Assembly (NCBI GenBank): GCA_028622995.1
Contig: JAJQJQ010000009.1
Coordinates: forward strand, 4,712,001 to 4,776,000
Direction: 5' to 3'
Source: Panagrolaimus kolymaensis
Lineage: Eukaryota > Nematoda > Chromadorea > Rhabditida > Panagrolaimidae
Length of the DNA: 64,000 nt
The notes below the pieces were generated by a model. That model searched no databases, had not been told where the DNA came from, and saw nothing but the letters and a program-made list of their open reading frames with translations. How positions within the stretch are numbered: position 1 is the stretch's first letter; every line of letters starts with the position of its first letter. The translations under genes were made by a program, and so were the position numbers. Positions 21,796-32,461 of the stretch are shown here, in pieces.

Positions 21796-22514
21796 TTAAA
21801 ATTTACAATTAGCAATATCTGAATAAAAATCTTTAACAATATCAAAAGTTTTAGGTTCATCAGCTCCTACTTTAATTGTATTACCTTTAAGCAGAACAAA
21901 AGGTACAGCATTAATCTTCTTTTGATGTAGCATATCCTTGAACATAGCGATCAATTCTTGCTTGATAATTAATCCAATCTTCCGTTTCTTCATTGAACTA
22001 TTTGATAAACATCGTTGAACATCAATTCGACCATTAACTTTAAACAGCTTTGGCTTGAACGTTTTCAGGCGATGAAGTGAATCCATAACATTATTAACCA
22101 ATAGCGAACCAAGTTTAACTTTAATGAATTTCTTTTCAGTTTTACCAAGATATTCTGGAGATCCAACAGCGGTTGATGAATAATTTTTATCCAAAATATG
22201 ATCCAGTAATTCAAACACGCCATTGAGCAATAATTTACGATTATCCTTTCTATTGTTTGTAAGTGCAAAATCAACATTGTAAATCATCAAAAATTCTTTT
22301 GAATTATCTGCATCCAATCGATGAACAACGGGAGCCAATACATTAACAACTGAAGACAATTTATCAATTTGATCCTAAAAAACAAAAAGTAAAAAGATGA
22401 GAAAATTATATAAATTATAAAACATACCTGCAAGTCCAAATTAGGCTTTTTGGCTCCTGAATGCATTCCTTCATCACCATTAATATCACGTTCAATTGGT
22501 CGCTTCTGTGGCAT
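21796..22514 (-). CDS. Antisense spliced gene within the retroelement (second copy), unknown function
   Basis: Same gene as 16,763-17,481: exon 1 22,514-22,428, exon 2 22,374-21,796, 221 residues, intron and splice sites intact. It converges on the RT ORF stop (21,697) with 98 bp between. Transcription would come from inside the 3' region of the element, near the hairpin pair, or from host transcription, because it has the same strand as the broken FAM210-like gene whose first exon lies just beyond at 23,589. Confidence 0.75.
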
Positions 22515-22739
22515 TTCTTGAATTAGCTTTAGAATTCTAACAATTATTGGATGATACTAAACATTGCTTCAAAACAACAACGATAAAATATTATTGCTCT
22601 TATGCATATAAAGCCAAAAATAACCACTTCCTTTTTTCAATCTTCAAAAAATTTATTTTTTCTCTAATTTCTTTTTCCCTTTTTTTCAACTTTCATCATC
22701 GCTCAACTAAACTCTTTAATTTTATTATAATTTTATTTC

Positions 22740-22861
22740 AAACCTTAGACCATCGAACTCTACTGATGAGGCCCAACGATGCAGGTTTCCTTTTCAAACA
22801 AATGTAAAATACAAATTTACTTTTATAATTAGGATGTTTAGGGTTCAGGGCCGAAACATCC
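22740..22861 (+). ncRNA. Paired hairpins / hammerhead-like core (second copy)
   Basis: Same structure as 17,707-17,828 at offset 5033: CTGATGAGGCCC in the loop of the first hairpin and GGGCCGAAAC at the loop-stem edge of the second. Confidence 0.5.
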
Positions 22862-22878
22862 AAAAATAATAAAACCAT

Positions 22879-23244
22879 AAAAATTCAATCTTAAAGATCT
22901 CGCTTTAATGTGTTTTTTTTTAAGTTGAATTTTATTTATTTCCAATGTCATTAAACTAAGTTATTGCATTAGCAAAGCTTAGCTAACAGCCTTAATGCTG
23001 TTATGACATTCATTCATTTATATTTTTTGATTTTTTAACATTCAAAAATCAATAAATTAAAAAAATTCAATCTTAAAGATCTCGCTTTAAAGTGATTTTT
23101 TTTAAGTTGAATTTTATTTATTCACAATGTCATTAAACTAAGTTATTGCATTAGCAAAGCTTAGCTAACAGCCTTAATGCTGTTGTGACATTTATTTACA
23201 ATTTTGATTTTTGATTTTATTTCTTTAACTATCATAACCTAAAG
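22879..23244 (+). repeat. 182-bp tandem repeat, second element copy
   Basis: Same two-unit repeat as at 17,846-18,211 with the same nested inverted repeats; near the 3' terminus of the element. Confidence 0.8.
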
Positions 23245-23329
23245 TCTTCAAGTAATTGTTTTTAATGCAATTCTTGCACAACCTTAATGTTGTGTTGACT
23301 TTTTTACAAAACTTTTTTATTTTTTGTAA

Positions 23330-23589
23330 ATCTTCCAAATCGATCTTTCTATAATATTAACATCATAAGTTTATCACAAAATGTTAGTACTTACCTTGGA
23401 ATCATTAGGATGATCTGTTCCACTTGGAGTCGTTGTTGATAGCCATCGTACATCATTATGTTTGAGAATTGCATCATTCCTAATTGAAGGTTTTAATTGA
23501 AGAATCGTGCAGCATGATACTCGTTGAATACTGGATGCTTTTTGAATACTGCTAAATCTGATGAGTTGTATACATTGTCGAGAGAGCAT
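23330..23589 (-). pseudogene. FAM210-like gene, 5' remnant (copy 2)
   Basis: Exon 1 with ATG at 23,589 and the mitochondrial presequence, the first short intron, and the first few codons of exon 2 (DRFGRFT) survive. Downstream (leftward) the gene runs into the retroelement 3' end. With the promoter intact, transcription may read through into the element on the same strand as its antisense gene. Confidence 0.92.
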
Positions 23590-24220
23590 CTCTAAAAATA
23601 GTTTCAGATAAAAATTTTGTTTTTGTCATCAAAAATATGTGATAAGCACTGGAAACTCGAGAACCACGAAAGAAAAACTGCTTGTACGCGTTCGATAATT
23701 AAAAAAGTTTATGAAAAACGCTGAGGCAATAAATTAAAAGAATAATAACAAAAACCAGTAAAAATATTTTAGAAACAAATTTTAGCAACAACCAAGTCTA
23801 ATCAACAAAAAGCAGCAAACAAACAAACAAAAAATGCAAAAGTCTATGGCAATAATGTTTGGCGATAAAACACCTAATACCAATAAACAACAAATGTTTT
23901 CGTAAAATTATGGTAAAAAAAGCACATTGAATTGATAAGGAAATTTTTAAAAGTTTTAAAATAGACTCTTATTTAAATTTGTGCTTTAAAGTTAACACAA
24001 AAAAATGGGAGCAAAAAAGTGTACAATCATCGAAAAATGTTGGAAGTAAATCACGAAAATAAATTTCAAAAAGTTTTTGACTTTCATTGGTTCAAATAAG
24101 TATTGCATTGGTGGATTGGATATTATTACACTATTATTATCTTCAAACATAACTGGATAAGAGATTTACATTATTATTTTGTTTGCTTTAGACTTGATAT
24201 ATATAAAAAAGGCAGTGGAT
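23590..24220. other. Intergenic spacer (copy 2 of 5226-5856)
   Basis: Same AT-rich spacer as in copy 1; no additional insertion seen. Confidence 0.5.
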
Positions 24221-24809
24221 TTAAGATTTGACTTGATTTCTGAGGGTAACGGCAAAATAAGCAACTCCAAGGGAAAGAACAGTTACGAATGATTCGGCAT
24301 AGAAGAAACGATTGTATGAGATTCCCTGTAACAATTATTTATGTTTAAAAACTTTTCTAATAAATTGTGGATAAACATACGCTGTGGTATTGTTGAATAG
24401 TGAAAAGAGGTTTAACTGAAGCTCCATCACGTTGGTAAGCGGCATATTTTTCATCATCGTAAATATGGATATCAAAGGTTTGAGATCCTGAATCAGCATG
24501 TTCAAGTTGCCATGAAACTTGGAATTTGGAAGTTTCTTCTGATTGTGCTACTTGGTAAGCATTGCCATTGATAACGGCATAGAAAGAAGCATCCTAAAGG
24601 AAAAGTTGTTGGGTGATAATTATTTTTAAGTTAAAATTTACTCTAATTGGAGCATCACATTGTAAACTGTATTCAACAATGTAGGTAGTTTTGAAATGGA
24701 AGAATCCATCGGTGGTGGAAAAGCCAGTATGTGACCATTTAGGTGATCCACATGAGAAAGCTGAAGCTGCAGCAATTCCAACTAACAACAATAAAGCTTT
24801 GAAAAGCAT
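24221..24809 (-). CDS. trap-4: Translocon-associated protein subunit delta (SSR4), copy 2
   Basis: Same three-exon gene as 5857-6445, with signal peptide, Cys pair and C-terminal membrane anchor intact. Confidence 0.92.
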
Positions 24810-25678
24810 TTTGTATTCGACCTGAAAAGTTTAAAATATTTAATTAATTAATTTATGAGTTTTTTTGAGAAAAGGTGAATCCAAAGTCGTTTGAAAGGCA
24901 TCCAACTGGCATTTTTGGAGTTCATTTTTTTTCCAAACTGATTGCATTGGTCGCACATCAACAAATAATGTCGACACTACAAACATCAATATGTACGGTG
25001 AGTGCAGTCTTTGGTGGATGAATAAATCGCGTTAAGATCGTTGCATTTAATTGCACCTTTTTTTATGAATATTAATTTAGTTTATTGAGTTTTAAAACTT
25101 ATAAAAAGATTGATCAATCAAAAATATATTATAAATTTGAAAGCATAATGGCACAAATGCATTTCACAAGTTTTGAACAAGTTTAGTCTGAAAGCATAAA
25201 AGAGCCAAATTCGGATTTAATTAAATATCTTGAGTGATGATTAATGGAGGCATAGAATGATGAGCTTGCAATTATTTCATTAGGAAAATATTTCATCCGC
25301 TTTCGATTATGGCACAGACCAAAAAATGTAAAATGGAAAAACATTAATCGCTTGCATGAATTCAGTTTTAAAAAAATCGAAAGAAAAGCATTAGTGTAAT
25401 TCCATCTAATTTTCTATCCTTTTGCTTATAAGCATGAAACAACTAAAGTTAATTGAATCATAATCATTGCATTATCAATAATAAAATTTGAAGTTCAACA
25501 AAAGCTTATCGTAAAAAAGCTTTTTTTATTTACACTCAACAATTTCTAATTCGAGCAAATGTTTGGTGAATGGAGGTTCAAACGCCAAATAAAAACACCC
25601 ATAAAATGTTTTTTGATCATTCCTTTGAAATTTCTTTTTCCAATAAATTTTGTTTTTCAATCTTCATATTTTTTTAGG
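24810..25678. other. Divergent intergenic region (copy 2 of 6446-7314)
   Basis: Same promoter-bearing spacer as in copy 1, including the TTTTTTAG acceptor before ZNF593. Confidence 0.5.
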
Positions 25679-26072
25679 ATGCCTCGTTATCATATTCAAT
25701 CAAATAAAGTTCGTAAGCGTAAAGCTAAAGATCTCGATGAAATACAAGAAGATATGAAACCTGAAAAGATGGCCAAAAAGCTTACAGCTGAAGAAGCTTA
25801 TGATCTTCCTGGAAATGGTGAATTTCATTGTGTACCTTGTGTTCGATATTTCGTTAGTGATGATGCTTTTCAACGACATATAAAATCAAATCGTAAGTCT
25901 TTAAACGCTACTATTGTAATATTTGTAAAGTTTTATTGTTTCAGCTCATAAACGTCAAATGAAACGTCTCAAAGTGCCTGCATATACTCAAGTTGAAGCT
26001 GATCTTGCTGGTGGAGTTGGTCGTGCTGAAGTATCTAAACCTGTTAAATCTGAGCCAGCTTTAGAAGTTTAA
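25679..26072 (+). CDS. ZNF593/BUD20-like zinc-finger protein, copy 2
   Basis: Same two-exon gene as 7315-7708, intact, with the Cys-Cys-His-His finger split by the intron in the same place. Confidence 0.92.
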
Positions 26073-26240
26073 TAATGTTTGTTAAATATATTTGTTTACT
26101 TTTTGTTGATTTTTACGTTATAAAAACTATGTAACAACTTTGTCTCTTTATTATTCACAAACCGTTTCATCGGAGTATCGCTCTTTTTTACTACTTTCAA
26201 CAACTTTGTGTTATTACTTACTCACATAAATTTTTAAAGA

Positions 26241-27882
26241 ATGCTGAAACAACAACGGAGTTTATGGGTGACATTAAGCCGGAATTATGCGAGCAAACAA
26301 GAAGACGATGTTCCATCAAAACTTCGTAGCATTTATGAACATGCTAAAGCTGAAGTGAATAAAATGCCATTGACTCATCGAGTAAAACCTCGTGGAGTTT
26401 TCACCAATTATGAAATGAATTTGAGAAATATTGGAGTTTATGGATTTGATTATGATTACACTTTAGCTGTATATACTAAAAACTTAAATACCCTTGTTTA
26501 CAATTGCACATTGAAAAGACTTGTAAAAGATTTAAAGTATCCCAGAGCATTGCTTGAAATTACTCCTGATTTAGCTTTTGCTATTCGAGGGCTTCATTAC
26601 GATGTTGAAAATTGTGTTTTGCTTAAAGTTGATGCTTACAACCAAATTCAGCGAGGAACTGTATATCGAGGAAAACGAAAATTAACTGATGACGAAGTTA
26701 AAGAACTTTATGGAGATTTCGCTGTTCCTCACAACAAAGGAAAAAACTTGCCACAACTTATTGATTTATTTAGTTTACCATGGGCGGGATTACTTTCAAG
26801 AATCGTACAATATTTTGATGATAAAAAGCTTTCATTTGATCCAGTTTCTCTTTATGAAGATGTTGCAGAATGTGTTCAAAGAGTTCATGGTTCAGGTGAG
26901 ATGTATCAGTATGTAATCAATGATCTCACCCATTATGTTCATAAAAATGAAGGGCTTACTGAATATTTGCGGATGTTAAAAGAAAACGATAAAGAATTGT
27001 TTATTATTACAAATAGTCCATTCAAATTTATAAATAGTGGAATGACATTTATGTTGGGTGAAGATTGGAGAAAATATTTTAAATATATTGTTGTATCTGC
27101 AAGAAAGCCCACATTCTTCCAAGGCAAAGCTGCATTTAGGCAATACAATGAAGAAACAGATGGTTTAGCTTATGAAAAAGTTGTTACACTTGATCCTGGA
27201 TGTATTTATTCTGGAGTAAGTTAAGGAAAGCTTCTTGAAGCTATAAACCTGCAATAAATCCTATACGAATGATTGTTTCAGGGAAACATGAAAGATTTCT
27301 CCCAAAAAGCTGAATTCAAATCCAGAGGTGTGCTTTACTTTGGTGATCACATTTACACTGATCTTGCTGATCCCATTTTACAATTAGGCTGGCATACAGC
27401 CGCAATAGTCCCAGAATTTGCTCGTGAAATACGGGTTCAAAATTTAGATACCTATCATTACACAATTGTATGGTTAGAAACTTTAACTCAAATGATTGAA
27501 ACTTACCAAAAATATGGAGATCAAAATCCAGCGTGTTGCGAAGTAATCGATGAATGGGTTAGCGAAAGATTTACTTTACGGTAATCATGGAGGCTGAAGA
27601 ATACAATAATATTGTTATTTGCTTTTCAGAGAAACGGCAAAATCAATGTTTAATCCACAATTTGGTTCTATGTTTCGAACATTTCATAGCTCAACATATT
27701 TTTATCGTCATTTGAATAGATTAGCGGATGTTTACACAAGCAGATTACCTAATATGACCGCATATGGTACAACTCATACTTTCTTTCCTCGACGAAGTAC
27801 TCTTCCACATGAATCCAAAACTAATGCCGTGGAAGCTGCAGATGAAATTGTTACAAAAACTGATTCAGCTCATGATATCTGA
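26241..27882 (+). CDS. NT5DC2/3-like 5'-nucleotidase-domain protein, intact copy
   Basis: Three exons, 26,241-27,215, 27,282-27,580 and 27,630-27,882, with introns of 66 and 49 bp; about 508 residues. The N-terminus is Arg/Gln-rich and mitochondrial-like (MLKQQRSLWVTLSRNYASK). Haloacid-dehalogenase motif I is GFDYDYTLAVY, motif II FIITNSPFKFI, and the metal-binding motif GVLYFGDHIYTDL. FTNYEMNLRNIGVYGFDYDYTLA matches the NT5DC2/NT5DC3 family of predicted mitochondrial cytosolic-5'-nucleotidase relatives; the substrate is not established. The C-terminus has the family's FGSMFRTFHSSTYF block. This is the only full copy: the copy at 7877 stops at residue 204. Confidence 0.93.
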
Positions 27883-28415
27883 TCTGAATTGGATAAAACA
27901 TAATAGTATTGATACAATGATTTGAAAAACAACTAACAGATTTGTAATAAACGATAGTAATATTATGTACAAACGCATTTGTAAGTCATGTGATTCAAAG
28001 TGCAATAATTTCATGAGCAAGTGTAAATGTAATTTGGTTCAAAGAAAAAACATCAGAAATAAGGTAATTATTACTCCATCATTGGAACTAATTCCATTTG
28101 AAATTAGAGAATCTTTATTAATGATAACATACACAGTTTACAAAAAGGTTTATTAATGACAAAACAAGATATTATGCATATTGTGACCGGAAATCGCGAA
28201 AGAACTATTACAAATGTTAGTAGTATTATAAAAAAGAATACAAACAATCAGAAATATCACTACAAATAAACGATATTTAACCAATAAAAAAGAAAACAAT
28301 ATTATGATCATGTCTAATGTAAATTAAGCACCGTAATAATAAGCTCCTAATAAAACAACTATATTTTGAGAATCTTAGGATAATCCCCGTTCGATTGAGC
28401 TGAATTTAAAACAAA
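27883..28415. other. Intergenic, convergent 3' ends
   Basis: About 530 bp between NT5DC (plus) and proline dehydrogenase (minus). A 63-codon plus-strand frame at 27,965-28,156 has a Cys-rich start (MYKRICKSCDSKCNNF) but no family likeness, and I do not call it. Confidence 0.45.
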
Positions 28416-30650
28416 TTAAGTTGGAACATTGTAAATGAGTTGTCCAGATTTCAGACGACGTTTTAGTTCTCTCCATAATAAGCTTCGTTCCCTTTGAACT
28501 TTCTTTAACATTGAACCATTTTCAAGAGCACGACGAGAAAGATATGGAAGAACCTGCAAAGCACAACCAGATATAAAATTGTTTAAACTAATAAATGTTT
28601 CAATAAATTACCTTTAAAACTGGCCCGTAAGGAACGTATTTGTAGACAGAATAACCCGCTTGTCCAAGAGAGTAAGAAACCTAAAAAGTAAAAACATATG
28701 TATTTATAATAAAGGTACAGTGTAACTTACTTGATCACACATTCCATACAATTGAGCAAAGCAAATGACTCTTTCACTTGGTGCGATCGAACTATCTTTC
28801 ATCATTTGTACAGCATGTCGAACAGATAATTCATTATGAGATGCAACCATAACAGAAACTTGTCCAACGCCACGTTCTTCACGTTCTTTTATAATTCGAC
28901 TCAAGCATCGATTGTACATATCATTAGTACTTTCATAATCAGGATTGATAGGATCTTCATATCCAACAGCTTTAGCACGTTTACGTTCTTGATCCATATA
29001 AGCTCCACGAACAAGTTTACAACCAAAATGGAAATTTTCACGTTTTGCTAAATGCATATCGATTTCAATATTGGATAAAGCACTTTTGAGATATGCTTGA
29101 TATGTGTTGAGAATTTGGCCACCATTTTTATTGTATTTTCGCATTAAAGCTACCGTAAGTCGAGAAATGGCAGGTTGGAAGTAAGTTTGTTCAGCATCGA
29201 TCATGATACGCACTCCTTTTTCTTGAGCATAATCAGCAACATGGACGAGACGCTGCATCATATTAGCAAACTAAAAAACAAATATCAATTGCAAAAGTAA
29301 AATGAGAAGATATCATCCACTAACCTCTTGTTCTTCATCTTGGGACAAATTTTGAATAAGAGGTTCAACTTTTCCTGTTTTAATGTTGAGAACGGAGAAC
29401 ATTGAAGTTAATTCCTTGTTTTCATCAAGAAGTCGACCCCAATCATAAAAATCAACAAATCCATCTTCATCGAAATCGACCATCTTAAACCATTCTTGAA
29501 CCATCCTGCTATCGGTTTTGATTCCAAATTCTTTGAGACGTTTAAGGAAATCTTCTTCACTTATTTTACTCATAACGAGATTTTCCCATGTTGAACCAGT
29601 TAAAGCTTTGAAGAAATTTTGAGTTTGAGCGATGGTTTCAGAAAGTTTCAGGAGAAGTTGAGGACGACCTAATGCAGTAAGTTTGATAGCAGTAAAACCT
29701 TCACGACGAGTAGCTTCTGCGACGGCATCAATACAGTTACAAAAAGTTTCCATATTTTTATCACATTCTTTTTCACTCGTGTAAAAGTAAGTTCTTGCAT
29801 TAAAAACATCCACACGACGATCACCGAATTCTTTATGAACAGTATAACGTTGATGTGTTGCTTCAGCGGTTTTTGCATCGACCACGCCTTCCACTACCTA
29901 TAAATCCATGATGTAAATGTGGAAAAAGGATACGTAAGCAAATACAAACCTGTGGGATTTCCTCATTACCAACAATACCTTCAACAGCTTTCTCTTCAGC
30001 TTCTTCTTGAGAAATATCAGATTCAACGCTGTAATCCAGAATGGATTTAACACCAAATCTTCGGTTCTTTTGAACTGTAGGAGCAATCTATAAAGAAACA
30101 AAGGTCAAATGAATAAACAAGAACAAAGATCGAACCTCTTCAAGGTTTTCACCAGCAACGAAATGACCATAAAATGTTGATTTTAAGATACGTTTGAAGA
30201 GAGTTGCACCAACAGTATTTCGTAATATTTGTAAAATGCGTTGATTTTGTTGTACAAGAAAATCCACAGAGCATAATCGTAAGACGACTAAAGCACGAAT
30301 AAGTTCATAGTTTGATTTGCTCTAAAAAACCATTGAAAGTTAGACAAAAAGAAACAAAACAAACCAACTTTAAAAGCTTCTTTAGCATTTTCGAAAGTTA
30401 GATCCAATTTTTGATAACATCTATCGACTTCTTGAAGAGCTTCAGCTGATGGCGTCACCGATGATGCTACAGAAGCACGTGAAACATGAGATGTTTCTGG
30501 TTTCAAAATAGAAGAATTGTGAGTTTGACGTTGATTGAGATACGAAGGATTTGATAGTAGTTTTGATTGCCCAAAGCTGAACCGGTAAGCATTGAATAAT
30601 AAGATTTGAGTTTGTTTGGATGTTACTTTACCAGGAGTTAGCAGCGGCAT
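28416..30650 (-). CDS. prdh-1: Proline dehydrogenase, mitochondrial
   Basis: Flavoenzyme that oxidises proline to pyrroline-5-carboxylate in mitochondria. At least six exons run from ATG at 30,650 ([12 protein letters not shown]) to TAA at 28,416, roughly 600-640 residues. Signatures: [23 protein letters not shown] linker, [12 protein letters not shown], the barrel strand [41 protein letters not shown] and the substrate motif [13 protein letters not shown] canonical EF-hand loop ([12 protein letters not shown]) lies in the middle, with Asp at loop position 12. EF-hand-like insertions are known in animal enzymes, suggesting cation sensitivity. The GTG just upstream is not used as a start because the ATG at 30,650 is near. 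Confidence 0.94.
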
Positions 30651-31843
30651 TATCCTTGCCACAGAATAAACCTAAATAATAACATTATTTTCATTAAAGA
30701 TTCTAAAAAGCATGAAATTTAACGATAAAATCTACGAAAACGCGACACGCAAAAAACATTCCATCCAAGGACAAACAACTCAGACAGGTTTATTTTTTGA
30801 GGCACAAAAAGGTTAGGCTTTGAAGAAGAAAAGAAAAAATGAATCGAAAAAGTGACAATAACGAAAGAGAAAAAAGTACTGAATGTTCACTTTTTTGCAA
30901 GTTTCACGCTTCCCAACAAAAAAATGAAAGTGCTTGTGGTTTTCTTTGACGCAAGTAACTAAAGAGCAAGCTAGCTGAAACACTAGGATAATGCAGACAA
31001 TATGAACTGACGACATTTTTTGTTGACATCTGCTTTTATCTCACACACCCAAGTCAAGTGCAAAGTGTCCTTAAACTTTGGCCACGCATGTAAAAGTTAT
31101 AGCGATAAGCAGTTTTTTAAAGGTTCAAGCAGGCATAAAACGCCGAAAGATTAAAAGAGAAAATGAATAGAAATTTCCGCTACATTTAACGAACGCTAGT
31201 TAATATTAGTCTATCTTTTATTTAGGAACTTTCAACGTTTATAGAAACATTTTACTTTATTATTAAAAAACGAAACAAAAAATCAACACGGAGAGAGGGA
31301 GTTGCATCAACGTATGTACATGCAACAAAAAAAGTAACAAATTGAAAAGAGGAAGAAAAAAGGAGAAAAATATGGGATAAAAATATTTTGGAGCAACTTG
31401 ACACGCAGCTTAAAAAAAAGTAAAACAACTGTTTCACTATCAAAAAGAGTCACTCATTAACGATCATCAGGTAAAGTAAAAACAAGTAATAATAATAAGT
31501 CGAGTCATGGTGATTTACATAAACATAGAAAGTTTGAAGTTTTTGGAAATAAAAAATGAAGGAACAGAAAAAATGGAAGAAAAGAGTCACACACGCTTTT
31601 TTTTGCCTCGAAGCAATGAGAAAAATGAATGAGGCTCATTTTTTTTACAAAGTCTCTAAATTAAAAAGTCTCGAAACGAATTTTATTATCGTGAACCATC
31701 ACAAAAAAAGCTTTTTTTGGAGTATCGAAGCTCTCTTTTCAAAATGCATACTTTTTACGTCCATTTTCCGCGATAAAACTACCTATTATTTTTTTCGATT
31801 GTAAACAATCAATTAATCCTCTCTTTCCATTTTCAGCACAAGA
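30651..31843. other. Divergent intergenic region (proline dehydrogenase / bS18m)
   Basis: About 1.2 kb separating divergently transcribed genes, AT-rich with many A and T runs. A trans-splice-like TTTTCAG lies at 31,830-31,836, eight bases before the bS18m ATG. Several 60-80 codon frames are present but look random. Confidence 0.5.
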
Positions 31844-32269
31844 ATGTTACCAGCAGCAATAAACAAGCTTCAATTATTTCAAACATGCTCAACTTTTATT
31901 GTTCGTTCAATTTCAACAACTCCTGTTCGATTTGATTCCATCATCAATGATAATGAAGATGAACCAATTGTATTACAAAAGAATCCATATGAAAAACCAA
32001 AACGTAAATGTCTTCTATGTGAACATCAAGTTGAAATGAATTATAAAAATGCTCGACTTCTTCAACAATTTGTTTCAACTTTTTCTGGTCGTGTTTATGA
32101 ACGTCATGTAACTGGATTATGTACAATGCAACACAAGCGTTTACTACAAACTATTGCATTGAGTCGAAAATATGGATATATGCCTGTATTTGTTAAAGAT
32201 CCAAAATATTTGAATGATCCTAAATTGTATGATCCTCTTAGACCTTTAACACCTCATTCATATGCTTAG
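31844..32269 (+). CDS. Mitochondrial ribosomal protein bS18m (MRPS18C type)
   Basis: Single-exon gene of 141 residues. The N-terminus is a mitochondrial presequence (FIVRSISTTPVRF). The S18 core includes KRKCLLCEHQVEMNYKNARL, LLQQFVSTFSGRVYERHVTG and LCTMQHKRLLQTIALSRKYG, followed by YMPVFVKD. The Cys-x2-Cys pair with a later Cys (GLCTMQ) is characteristic of a zinc-binding mitochondrial S18 form. Acceptor TTTTCAG ends at 31,836, supporting the ATG at 31,844. Confidence 0.93.
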   Translation: MLPAAINKLQLFQTCSTFIVRSISTTPVRFDSIINDNEDEPIVLQKNPYEKPKRKCLLCEHQVEMNYKNARLLQQFVSTFSGRVYERHVTGLCTMQHKRLLQTIALSRKYGYMPVFVKDPKYLNDPKLYDPLRPLTPHSYA

Positions 32270-32433
32270 GTTTTGTTTTACTTCTTTTGTTATGTTTGTG
32301 TTTGTTATATAGCTTGTATAGTAAATAAATTCATATTATTTTTAACCATTGTATGTGTTTATGTGTTTACATTAAAGCATTGAAAGGAATATATTAATCC
32401 CGATCAATCACAATCATTATTTGTAAACTTAGA

Positions 32434-32461
32434 CTAGGCACGAAGCGGCGCTCCGCGCCGC
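32434..32461 (-). repeat. Helitron 3' terminal hairpin and CTAG end
   Basis: A perfect 7-bp stem GCGGCGC / GCGCCGC with loop TCC (32,445-32,461) lies in otherwise AT-rich DNA. Read on the minus strand it is followed by TTCGTGC and then CTAG|T. Helitron ends have a GC-rich hairpin 5-12 bases before CTRR and insert between A and T. Confidence 0.85.

Larger units (their letters stand above)
18297..23329 (+). mobile_element. Penelope-like element, Naiad-type, near full-length copy
   Basis: Starts right after the 3' end of the truncated copy (TTTTTTGTAA junction) and runs to host sequence at 23,325-23,329, where TGTAA is shared by element and host. It contains a 5' leader of about 620 bp, one long RT ORF, the convergent antisense gene, the hairpin pair and the 182-bp repeats. 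The 3' 2.16 kb equal the upstream partial copy. There is no poly(A) tail and no LTR. Confidence 0.92.
11728..26850. repeat. Tandem segmental duplication, copy 2 (interrupted by retroelement)
   Basis: Second copy of bases 1-8486. 11,728-16,140 equals 1-4413; 23,325-26,850 equals 4961-8486. The segment equivalent to 4414-4960 is absent, and 16,141-23,324 is Penelope-like element. Beyond 26,850 the NT5DC gene continues into unique sequence, so the right flank of the duplication is native here. Confidence 0.93.

Noticed and set aside
18297..23329. LTR retrotransposon interpretation of the direct repeats
   Set aside because: The repeats are RT ORF tail plus 3' region, there is no gag/protease/integrase, and the RT and GIY-YIG motifs are Penelope-like.
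1..27882. Duplication as an assembly artefact of two alleles placed in tandem
   Set aside because: A mis-join of haplotypes would not be expected to fuse two coding exons cleanly at 8486/8487 with GRP94 sequence between the copies. Kept as a caveat to be tested with reads.
27965..28156. Cys-rich 63-codon frame
   Set aside because: Short, no splice partner or homologue recognised; lies in a 3' intergenic spacer.
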